A stretch of DNA of 64,000 nucleotides, taken from Leishmania martiniquensis. Taxonomy: Eukaryota; Euglenozoa; Kinetoplastea; Trypanosomatida; Trypanosomatidae. Position numbers and translations under genes: made by a program. The stretch spans positions 85,001 through 149,000 of the forward strand of contig NC_090156.1 of assembly GCF_017916325.1 (NCBI RefSeq), given 5' to 3'. The notes beneath the pieces are model-generated. The model was not told the DNA's origin. It was given only the letters and a program-made list of their open reading frames with translations, and ran no database searches. Numbering within the stretch: position 1 is the first letter of the stretch; each line of letters starts with the position of its first letter. Shown here one piece after another: positions 57,401-64,000 of the stretch.

Positions 57401-58117
57401 CTCATCTCCTTCTTTTGGAGGCACGACGCGCGTGGTCGAGAAACTCAGAACGTCGCGAAGCACTTCCGCGGTATTCTGGCAGACGCCGTGGCGCTGTCTG
57501 GCAGGGTGGACGAGGTGGTGGTCTTCCAGGACGGCAACGTCTTCAGTGAGCTGGTCGGCTTCAAGGAGGAGCTCACAACGCAGGTGCCCAACTGCGGCCT
57601 TACCTTTATGTGTCTGCACAAGCGTTGCAATGTGCGCTTCATGCACGCCTCGCCAGGCCGAGCCGGCGGCAGTGCGACGCAGAGGCGTCCCTTCCCAGAT
57701 GAAGGCAAACGCCACAGCGACGAGAAGGGTGACCGGGGCGTGGGCAGCTCCAGTGGGGGCAACGTCTTCCACAACGTTGTAAAGGGGATCGTGATCCCTG
57801 CCCTGGCGCCCGTGCCACTTGACCATCAGCTCGCTGCCAGTTCTTTTTACCTGCAGACGCACGAGTCGGCCATGTCAACAGCGCGCATCGTGCAGTACAC
57901 GGTCCACCACGTGAGCCCCTCTCTCGACGTGACAGATGTGCAGCAGATCGCCCACACCATGGCGAATGTGCTGGCGCCGCAGGCCACAAAGCTGCCCATG
58001 TCCACCCGATGTGCGCACCGGCTGGCTGATCAAGCAGAGCGCCTGCTCGATGCAGTGCCGCAACTCACAGCAGACATGATTCCGCGGCCTCTGTGCAACC
58101 GTCTGTGGTTCCTGTAG
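54470..58117 (+). CDS. PWI1: PIWI-like protein PWI1 (mitochondrial, PAZ-less)
   Basis: 1215 residues. The N-terminus (MWSLFRSNLAAVSSAPTAAA, then Arg-rich) is presequence-like. No PAZ domain is evident. The C-terminal 350 residues carry the PIWI fold: VLIIGVDSCH (D954), VSLISFFWRH-like strand, DEVVVFQDGNV (D1021, the usual YRDGV site), CLHKRCNVRFMH, GNVFHNVVKGIVIP, and SAMSTARIVQYTVHHVS. The third catalytic position (His in the HYHVL motif of Argonautes) aligns with T1144; His 1146 and 1147 are two to three residues later. A divergent Piwi-like protein is known in trypanosomatids, including RNAi-negative Leishmania, where it has been placed in mitochondria. The central region is poorly conserved with Ser/Gly inserts. 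Function is unresolved. Confidence 0.85.
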   Translation: MWSLFRSNLAAVSSAPTAAAAARIRCRYSVRGIAQGAAVIHLCRRHYHRYAGDSGSQGAPHRQRSASSAFVTNGRGGCGTERACSASAPPHQRPSQDKSLRQYRGQQRRNASLAAAEKASNHVASTRATFWSQSVRHVSTATLRQQHMLDRVQEKKSRFLVRSSVREDGVISNLFPLHFRRADASHQDCHGGAPPAGTYVYIYEVYVTRLTTPLQGRGAARAAGSAQGRGLAQVERRVSPGRAWRAVERFLHHRFGGAAAESLPPLVQVVNEVYAAAPLPAAALVLPRAYFDMGWQTAELRLKSRCEFTKLPPSKLQMLMNKIIPEVARAAHRKRRQQTGTSATFLEVVREKTGKLLCTTQGVSAGGLRLYRGVQVQAIFVDSSAALDPNAADARGNQVATETQTCIQPSAETGGDRGSNLSADAGDCPVLTRHLGDTPVGLTDAAALVHFQVVAFLRPFSYRGTPAESYRVRDASGVYLASLWSPARPRSLTVGAVYAAAPVRIREFAERGNARLIELLRDTTLTLISASTATAPTSPRSSKGSCSSATQKSSPLSGNLSLKIDTKGTIASEVSLWDEVLQHFSEGPYDEAAQQRIRKSVQGIPVVISYSLRQSIVRDVLFNSGALLTAATDTRSLAAEDGKGRSGDASDSSPTDDTAANGPAREHLNTPILCVREPRLKPLLPLLDSRQPCAVLTDHTIVPLQVLHCCYDPRMRGWQDIGVSALSLVPQKRSELLASVRALLADGLQRWGMDLAAAPYQTKTLSLLPTPMKCTVPKNRPATNFSNSTAAAFPTTIVVIGVTGPRCTAEQSRRITLTAQHLAHYFRTKLVATVADESAAVQYVHEQLMEAPAAAATPHSQPAAYLKDPNASVILITNEVGTRAARWLKVECMCRGVHLIAIPASPNPKRLALVGPQLRRRIATQFEVNPLRGVDLRGELPVLGSRHVLIIGVDSCHTNTLSVGTIVGILSTPTDNSLISFFWRHDARGRETQNVAKHFRGILADAVALSGRVDEVVVFQDGNVFSELVGFKEELTTQVPNCGLTFMCLHKRCNVRFMHASPGRAGGSATQRRPFPDEGKRHSDEKGDRGVGSSSGGNVFHNVVKGIVIPALAPVPLDHQLAASSFYLQTHESAMSTARIVQYTVHHVSPSLDVTDVQQIAHTMANVLAPQATKLPMSTRCAHRLADQAERLLDAVPQLTADMIPRPLCNRLWFL

Positions 58118-58945
58118 CGGTCGACAACGGTGCCTTGTGTGCAAAACCTCTCTCATGCGCAGATACGACGAGAAAAAAGAAAATCGAAACGGTGACGCAA
58201 CCGAAGGGCCGTCACCGGCATGGGTGATGATCGGTGAGCAGGTCCGCGGACCCGCTCTTCACCACGAATATTGTGTATGTGTGTGTGTGTGTGTGCACCC
58301 CGCTCATTCCTCTTGCTCTGAACGGCGCCACCGCTGCTCATACCGCTGCTCTCCTCTTCTTTTATTTTGAGGCCGCTTTTTTTTTCGGTGTGGATGTCAG
58401 CGCTTTGTGTGCATATCCGTCTGTGTGTGTGTGTGGTGGGGAGGGAAGAGGAGGAGAGGCAACATCAGCTCCTTCACAAGGCCCACAGCGGCAACTCCTC
58501 CCCTCCCCACCACACACACACAGAGAGAGACACGCACAGCAAAACGCAAAGAGGAAACACCGCCGGTGTGGCCATTGCCGCACTGGTCGCCATCTCCCCC
58601 TGTTGTCGACGCGCATGATGCTCACTGTTTGGCGAGGGGGAGTGGGCCCAGTCGGACTTCTGAGAGGCCGCTGCGTGTCCCATCGCGTGTAAATCATGCA
58701 TCTGCATCGACAAGGTGATGCGCAGCTCGCACTCGCAGCCCCTCCCCACCCCTTCCCCTTTCGTCTTTCCCTCACCCTCAACATCCGCCACTCTCTTCCT
58801 CCCTCGTGGTGCGCTGCACGGGCCAACGGGCGGCGGCGCACGCGGGAGGCGTGAGCTCTACTCGGATACTCGGCCAGGTCACCGCCCTCTCTCTCTCCCT
58901 CACTCGGGCATGCACGCATACGCGAGCCAAAGGTCCGCATACGCC
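58118..58945 (+). other. Intergenic region with TG/CA and T runs
   Basis: No gene seen. TG runs at about 58275-58294 and 58420-58436, T-run at about 58376-58386, CA run at about 58509-58521. A CT tract at about 58884-58902 with the first AG at 58925-58926 marks the likely acceptor for the next gene. Confidence 0.6.
58884..58926 (+). promoter_or_regulatory. Predicted spliced-leader acceptor deciding the FDXR start
   Basis: CCCTCTCTCTCTCCCTCAC tract followed by the first AG at 58925-58926, 20 bases before the ATG at 58946. It excludes the earlier in-frame ATGs at 58718 and 58911 as starts if this acceptor is used. Confidence 0.55.
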
Positions 58946-61027
58946 ATGCTTCGCAGGTCCCGTAGACTTCTCCGAGGTACGCTCGCGCCTCCCCGCGTGA
59001 CAGCGGGCGTGCTGAGTACGGCAGCCCTGCGGGTATCATCTTGCATCCTTGCCCGAGCCGCCCCCGTGCGATGGTGTTGTTCTGCTGCTCGTAGCTGCAG
59101 CGATGCAGCCGAGAGCCTGTCTTCGAGCGCGTCGACGCCGAAATCCCCCAGGGCCGAGAACGCCGCGCCCAAGCGTCGCGTGCAAATAGCGGTGGTGGGC
59201 AGTGGGCCCAGCGGCTGCTTTGTCGCCAGCTACCTCGTCAAGAAGCACCCCGAGCTGCACGTGGACATCTTCGAGAGGCTGCCAGTGCCGTTCGGCCTGT
59301 GTCGCTACGGCGTATCCCCAGATCACCCGGACGTGAAGAACGTAGAGACGAAGTTTATGGACCTCTTCCAGAGCGGGCGCGTGACGTGGGTCGGCAACGT
59401 CTCTGTCGGAACAGAAATTCCGCTACCGACGCTGCTGGAGCACTACGCGGCGGTTGTGTTCTCGACCGGCGCGGACGGGTCGAAGAAGCTGCGCATCCCA
59501 GGCGAGGACCTCGGCGGTGTCATCCCCGCCCGCAGCTTCGTGGAGTACTACAACACCCTCCCCTTCCCGTACGGCTCGCCGCACTTCTGCCCCTTCGATC
59601 TTGAGCGCACCAAGCGCGCCGTGGTCATCGGGAACGGCAACGTAGCGATGGACGTCGTGCGTGTGCTTGGAGGGTCGTATAAGCACTTCTGTTCCACGGA
59701 CATGAACTGTGTGTGCATCAAGGAGCTTATGAAGAATCAGGTGGAGCACATCAGCGTGGTGGCCCGCCGCGGCGTCGAGCACTCCTCCTTCGCCAGCGCT
59801 GAGTTCCGTGAGATTACCAAGTACCAGGAAGACCGCGTGAAGGTGGAGGTGGACTACTTCGACCTCGACGCGGCGGTGGCGGCGATGCCGGCTGGAAAGG
59901 TCATGCGGGCGCACAAGCGCATGATGGAGCTGGTGCATCGGCACACACTGACCAGCGAAGAAACGGCCGCCGAGGCGGCGCAGCTCGCGACGGATGCGCA
60001 GGGCACGCCATTGCCTTCCGCCGTGGCGACGCACGGCGCGACGCCTACGAAGCCCTCTGCGGCAACGGCAGCGGTAGAAGACGAAATGGTCCGTCCCCTA
60101 CGCGGTAATCGTGGACCCTGCCGCCTGCGCTTTCGCTACAACCTCACGCCGGTCGCCATCCTGCCCAGCCGCCACCGCAAGAACTACGTTGGTGGAGTGC
60201 TCTTCAAGAAGACGCGCGTGGAGACGCCGAGCAAGGCATCAGCAGACGACGAGTACTGTGTCGTGCCGTGCGACCTCGTCATGACCTCCATCGGCTACCG
60301 CTCCGACAGCATTGTCGGCGTACCGTTTGATCACCGCGCCGGTGTCATCGACAACGAGAAGGGGCGCGTCAAGGGCATGCCGCGTGTCTACTGCGCCGGC
60401 TGGGCCAAGAACGGTGCTAAGGGCATCATTCTTCACTCCGCCGTCGATGCGCAAGAGACAGTCGCGACTATCCTCGCAGACATGGAGGCAGGCCTCATCC
60501 CGACGCAGCCGACGGTGCAGCCCGAGGAGGCTGAGGCAGCCGCAGAGGCAATCGAGCCTGCGTCAGCCGACATGGCGGAAGCCGAGCCGGCGGTGGTGCA
60601 ACCCTTTGGCAAAGGCAACGCCGCACCGCACCGAAAGGTAGCAGGCACTGCCACGACCACAATGCTCGGCAAGTACGGTCTCATCGACTACTTCGTGGTC
60701 AAGAAACTGCAGCCGGTGTCCATCGCGGGCCTGCAGCGTATTTTCTACGTGGAGCGCCAGCGCGGTGTCGACCTCGGCAAGAGGGCAGAGAAGATCAGCA
60801 CAGTGCGCGATATGCTCGACGTGGCTCTTGGCGGCGACGTGGGCAAGAAGGCCGACGAGCGCATTCGCGGCATCACGCCGGCGCGCTCTGACGCGATGTT
60901 GTATCTGAAGGAGTTGCTAGACGACGACACAGATTTGACGGAGCTTGCTCGACAGGTAGCGAGGGATGTGCCGCACAAGCTTGCCCAGCAGCACCCGCTC
61001 GGCCGCATCGCGCCTGGGCAACTGTAG
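58946..61027 (+). CDS. FDXR: NADPH-adrenodoxin/ferredoxin reductase, mitochondrial
   Basis: 693 residues from the ATG at 58946, where a classic presequence begins (MLRRSRRLLRGTLAPPR). The FAD-binding motif VAVVGSGPSG-type lies at about 81-92, then DIFERLPVPFGLCRYGVSPDH, CSTGADGSKKLRIPGE-like NADPH region, VIGNGNVAMDVVRVL, and SVVARRGVEHSSFASAEFRE. The end of the canonical enzyme has CDLVMTSIGYRS, MPRVYCAGWAKNGAKGII. The family passes electrons from NADPH to a [2Fe-2S] ferredoxin for Fe-S cluster and heme A synthesis. After about residue 515 come an Ala/Glu linker and a helical extension of roughly 130 residues (TMLGKYGLIDYFVVKKLQPV..) not found in bacterial or animal enzymes that I know. An Ala/Pro/Thr insert sits at about 335-385. 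Confidence 0.9.
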   Translation: MLRRSRRLLRGTLAPPRVTAGVLSTAALRVSSCILARAAPVRWCCSAARSCSDAAESLSSSASTPKSPRAENAAPKRRVQIAVVGSGPSGCFVASYLVKKHPELHVDIFERLPVPFGLCRYGVSPDHPDVKNVETKFMDLFQSGRVTWVGNVSVGTEIPLPTLLEHYAAVVFSTGADGSKKLRIPGEDLGGVIPARSFVEYYNTLPFPYGSPHFCPFDLERTKRAVVIGNGNVAMDVVRVLGGSYKHFCSTDMNCVCIKELMKNQVEHISVVARRGVEHSSFASAEFREITKYQEDRVKVEVDYFDLDAAVAAMPAGKVMRAHKRMMELVHRHTLTSEETAAEAAQLATDAQGTPLPSAVATHGATPTKPSAATAAVEDEMVRPLRGNRGPCRLRFRYNLTPVAILPSRHRKNYVGGVLFKKTRVETPSKASADDEYCVVPCDLVMTSIGYRSDSIVGVPFDHRAGVIDNEKGRVKGMPRVYCAGWAKNGAKGIILHSAVDAQETVATILADMEAGLIPTQPTVQPEEAEAAAEAIEPASADMAEAEPAVVQPFGKGNAAPHRKVAGTATTTMLGKYGLIDYFVVKKLQPVSIAGLQRIFYVERQRGVDLGKRAEKISTVRDMLDVALGGDVGKKADERIRGITPARSDAMLYLKELLDDDTDLTELARQVARDVPHKLAQQHPLGRIAPGQL

Positions 61028-61800
61028 GCCCCTCTCCTTTCCATGGACATTGCCTGTCTCAACTCCGGCCCCCCACCCCTTTGGTCCGATATGTTGCCTG
61101 AACCGCGGCGCGCCCTGCTGAGTGACGTTAAACGCGTCTTTTTTGTGTGTGTGCTCGTTACTGCCGCTCTCTCCACCTCCCTCCCTCCCTCCCTCCCACC
61201 ACCACGCTAACCGCAACGATGCCGGTGGGTGCGGCCACCGGCAGCATCGCGCAACATTCGAACATGTAGCGCGCATCTCTCTCTCTCTGCATGCGTGTGC
61301 CGCATTTCCATCACCCTGGCTGGCTGGCTGGTTGGCGAGCCATACGGGTAGCGGCGACGTTGACGCCAAGTGAAGGCTTGCGGGCGCACGAGTGAGAGTG
61401 CATCCTCCCTCCCCACAATAGCGGGCCGCGTCGGCGCCTGTTCTCGGTGTGGCCCCACCACCACCACCACTCTGTCATCTGTCCTCTGGCTTCTCATTGC
61501 GAATCCCCTCCCCCACACACACACACGCACGCACCGCTGGCACCCCCATCTGCTGTACACCGCCACTCCCCGTCAGCTCTCTTTGGTTTTGCTTTCACGA
61601 CGCACACACACACACGCAGAATATCCCTTCCCCACCTATACCTCGCTTAGCCTCGTACTTCGTCTTCCTAACCCTATTCAGAGACGCACGCACACGCACC
61701 AGCAACATCACGACCTATCCGTCGCTCTCTGCCCCTTTCCCTCCCTCCTCCTCCCGGCATCTCCCGTTTATACACATATATAAGCAGCTGCGTAACCGCC
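61028..61800 (+). other. Intergenic region with hairpin and simple repeats
   Basis: No gene seen. (CTCC)n at about 61177-61198, a bulged hairpin at 61217-61249, (TGGC)4 at 61319-61334, (CCA)n at 61455-61470, CA runs at about 61513-61526 and 61602-61615, pyrimidine tract 61735-61765 and AGs at 61781-61785 before the next start. Confidence 0.6.
61217..61249. repeat. GC-rich inverted repeat (bulged hairpin)
   Basis: CGATG-CCGGTGG, a 6-base loop, then CCACCGG-CAG-CATCG: 7 plus 5 complementary base pairs with one 3-base bulge. Located about 190 bases after the FDXR stop. It could fold in the 3' UTR; role unknown. Confidence 0.55.
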
Positions 61801-63090
61801 ATGTCCGAGCAGCAGAGCCTCGCGCCGGAGACGGCCTTCACAGTCGCCTCCACGTTTCTCGCGTACTACTACAGCGAGTTCGTGAAGCTGAACGAGCTGG
61901 CGCGCATGTCAGACCTTTACGACGAGCGGTCTTATATGACACTGGTTGACTTCCGCGACGAGGTGCCAGTGGTGGCGCACGGCCGCAATGCCGTGGCGAA
62001 CCTGCTGGCGAAGCTTGACAGCACACTCGGGCAGCGCAAAGTCGAGATCATCACCGTGGATACTGTCGCTCTGCCGCACAACTGCGTGCAGGTCATCTGC
62101 CAGGGTGTGATGTACCTGCGCGAGTACCGCCGCGTGTTTCTCCATGTCTTCATGCTGGAGCCGACTGCGTATCGCACCAAGACCTATCACATTGCGTCGG
62201 ATTACCTGCGCTTCGTTGACTCGGAGAAGGAAGTCATCCCCGAGGGCTCTGTCGTGATCGCGGCGGACCAGGTCGCCGCCTACCTTGAGGAGAGCCGCCG
62301 CCGCGTGGAGGAAGAGCAGCGCCGCCAGCTTCTGGAGTTCCAGCAGCGCATCCGCCTGCAACAGCAACAGCTGCAGAGGCAGCAGCTGCAGATGCAGCAG
62401 CAGCAACAGCTGCAGCGGAAGGCCGCTGCAGAGTCTGCCGCTGCGGCGAACGTCTCAGCTACCGCGTCTCGCCAAAGTCGCCCGGCTGCTTCGGCCCCAC
62501 GCGATCAGTCCCAACCCCAAGAGCAGCGCCCCGCCCGCCCCCAACGCGACGGTGCCCGCCTCCCTCGCAGCGAGGACTCGCGTGAGCAGCGTGGTGAGTA
62601 CAAGCCCCGTGATGGGCCTCGCGAGCAGCGTGAGCCTCGTGGCGAGCGCAAACCTCGCGAGCCTCGTGGCGAGCGCAAACCGCGCGAGGGAGAAGAGAAG
62701 ACCGCTGCCGCATCCCCGTCTCGCCCAGCCGGTGAGGGGAAGAAAGGTGGCGAGCGCGCCTACCGAAAGCCCTCAGCTGCTGCGAACGCCACAAAAGGCG
62801 CAGCTGCTGCTGGCGCGGCCCTCGGTGCAGAGCGCAAGCCGCGCCGCGAGTCTGGCCCGACCGCCGCCATCATCATGCTTCGTGTGCCAAAGAAGATTAA
62901 GCTCTCGGACATCAAGGCGGAGGTGATCAGTCAAGGTTTCTCGGAGCCGGTGGACCTCTTCTGGTGTGGCCGCGACAGCGCCCATGCGGTCCTGAAGTTT
63001 TCCGCAACGGAGAAGGCAACAGAGGTCTTCCAGAAGAAACCCTTCCGGATGCAGGGCGAGACGCTGAACATCGACTACTACCACGAGTAG
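61801..63090 (+). CDS. G3BP-like protein: NTF2 domain, RG/RE-rich region, RRM
   Basis: 429 residues. An NTF2-like domain at about 10-145 (VASTFLAYYYSEFVKLNEL, MTLVDFRDEVPVVAHGRNAV, VQVICQGVMYLREYRRVFLHVFMLEP, YHIASDYLRFVDSEKE) matches the G3BP/Rasputin NTF2 type. Next is a Gln-rich helix (about 165-205), then an Arg/Glu/Pro/Gly-rich linker with a tandem repeat (GERKPREPR). An RRM-like domain closes the protein (about 355-428: AAIIMLRVPKKIKLSDIKAEVI, AHAVLKFSATEKATEVF, LNIDYYHE). G3BP proteins bind mRNA and build stress granules. The trypanosome relative works with translation regulators. The RRM is less canonical than the NTF2 part. Start directly after pyrimidine tract plus AG. Confidence 0.85.
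   Translation: MSEQQSLAPETAFTVASTFLAYYYSEFVKLNELARMSDLYDERSYMTLVDFRDEVPVVAHGRNAVANLLAKLDSTLGQRKVEIITVDTVALPHNCVQVICQGVMYLREYRRVFLHVFMLEPTAYRTKTYHIASDYLRFVDSEKEVIPEGSVVIAADQVAAYLEESRRRVEEEQRRQLLEFQQRIRLQQQQLQRQQLQMQQQQQLQRKAAAESAAAANVSATASRQSRPAASAPRDQSQPQEQRPARPQRDGARLPRSEDSREQRGEYKPRDGPREQREPRGERKPREPRGERKPREGEEKTAAASPSRPAGEGKKGGERAYRKPSAAANATKGAAAAGAALGAERKPRRESGPTAAIIMLRVPKKIKLSDIKAEVISQGFSEPVDLFWCGRDSAHAVLKFSATEKATEVFQKKPFRMQGETLNIDYYHE
62632..62685 (+). repeat. 27-bp tandem duplication in coding sequence
   Basis: Two near-identical 27-base units (one base differs) encode two copies of EPRGERKPR in the linker of the G3BP-like gene. It keeps the frame. Length polymorphism between strains would be expected. 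Confidence 0.7.
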
Positions 63091-64000
63091 GCACTTCCAG
63101 TGCAGGCCCATGTCTCGGCGCTGAGGTGGTGGTGCGACGTCTCAGAAAGCACGAGCGGCGCCACCGTCCGCCCGCCTCTTCCTCTCTCCCGGCCGCTCGA
63201 AAGGCAAAGGTGTCGGGAGGGAGGCGGAGCACAGGCGTGAATGCGGCTGCTCCTCCGCAGCCGATTGCATCACTGGCACCGCCTCTGCGCTGTTAGTGTT
63301 TACCTTAAAGTTCTCTAAAACCTTTTTTTTCGAGGGGGCAGTCCACCTGTGCGTCTGCCTGTACGGGAGAGGGCAGAGGTGCGCGTACATCCGCCGCCGC
63401 CAACACCAATGGTCCGCGCGGAGAGACCACCCTCCCCCCTCTCTCCGGGACCCCCTCTACACACATACACACACGCACCACACGCACGCCGACGCGTTCA
63501 TACAAATTTTCAGATGGCACGTCCGTGTAATCGAGAGGGTCGTGCCGCGGATCCTGCGGCTAGTGCATGTGTGTGCGTGTGTGTGTCGCTCTCTCTGTGC
63601 GTACTTGCTTGTGTGTTCCTCGCTGACGTGACATCTCTGAATCATAGACAAGAACACTAAAGCACGTGTCGCGAGCGCCGAACAGCACCAGCGCCAACGT
63701 CCATAATGCGAGGGGAATAAGGCGGGGCAACGCACACATAGACGCAGACCTCCCGAGGGTCAGGGGTCGCGTGCTAGAGGTGGTGCAGAGATGCGGCTGT
63801 ACGTATGTGCCCCCACCCCACCTCCGCGCCGATCTCGTGGCATTCGTGCACAGCTGTTTGGCCATCATCTCACGGCCGCGATCACGTCGTACCCGGCAGT
63901 TTGAGCTACTCCGCTCCCGTCCACTTCCTCCGACTGCCCTCCGAAAAGCGCCGCCGCCCGCATCATTGGATGGCCATCTCGCGCAGCTCTTATGGCACCT
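63091..64000 (+). other. 3' flank / intergenic to window end
   Basis: No gene supported. A T-run (63323-63330), CA-rich sequence (63456-63485), and TG-rich sequence (63567-63587). Nothing after 63650 looks coding on either strand. Confidence 0.5.

Overview
The window looks like a piece of a Leishmania-type (trypanosomatid) nuclear chromosome. All 23 recognisable protein genes lie on the + strand, none needs an intron, coding DNA is GC-rich with strong third-position GC bias, and genes are separated by 0.3-2 kb of pyrimidine tracts, (CA)n/(TG)n microsatellites and G/T-rich filler. Many starts sit just downstream of a polypyrimidine tract followed by AG, the signature of spliced-leader trans-splicing. 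Single-strand packing without a strand switch implies one internal segment of a polycistronic unit. Several gene products (PIWI-like PWI1, half-finger MEX67, U1C, BUG22/CFAP20) also point to kinetoplastids. The exact species cannot be decided from the sequence.

Layout. 0.7-13.6 kb: mitochondrial PPR protein, a large STE-like kinase with unusual catalytic motifs, a probable TRM6-type tRNA m1A58 methyltransferase subunit, and the mRNA exporter MEX67. 14-20.2 kb: a FAM210-like two-helix membrane protein, a membrane-anchored hypothetical protein, U1 snRNP protein C, and a mitochondrial PPR-like protein whose 3' end appears frameshifted. 20.8-27.7 kb: a CAMK-like pseudokinase, a leucine-rich-repeat protein, and a NOP9-like Pumilio protein. 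28.2-36.7 kb: a 1422-residue LRR-TPR-CHAT protein whose protease dyad is missing, and the tethering subunit VPS51. 37.7-42.4 kb: an M16-family complex III core-like protein, a mitochondrial calcium uniporter (MCU) family gene broken by one in-frame TAG, and a coiled-coil hypothetical. 42.7-52.5 kb: an RTR1/RPAP2-type protein, CFAP20/BUG22, a PD-(D/E)XK nuclease and a USP12/46-type deubiquitinase with a myristoylation motif. 54.5-63.1 kb: mitochondrial PIWI-like protein PWI1, NADPH-adrenodoxin reductase with a long C-terminal extension, and a G3BP-like NTF2-RRM protein.

Neighbours are co-transcribed but not organised as a pathway. There is a loose mitochondrial theme (PPR, FAM210-like, PPR-like, complex III core, MCU, PIWI, FDXR) and an RNA-handling theme (MEX67, U1C, TRM6, NOP9, RTR1, G3BP-like). 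The most noteworthy items are the catalytically dead CHAT fusion, the pseudokinase, the PIWI protein with an altered third active-site position, and two apparent gene lesions (nonsense in MCU, frameshift near 20.03 kb). Start codons were placed at ATG only; several open frames extend upstream through CA repeats and pyrimidine tracts that are almost certainly untranslated.
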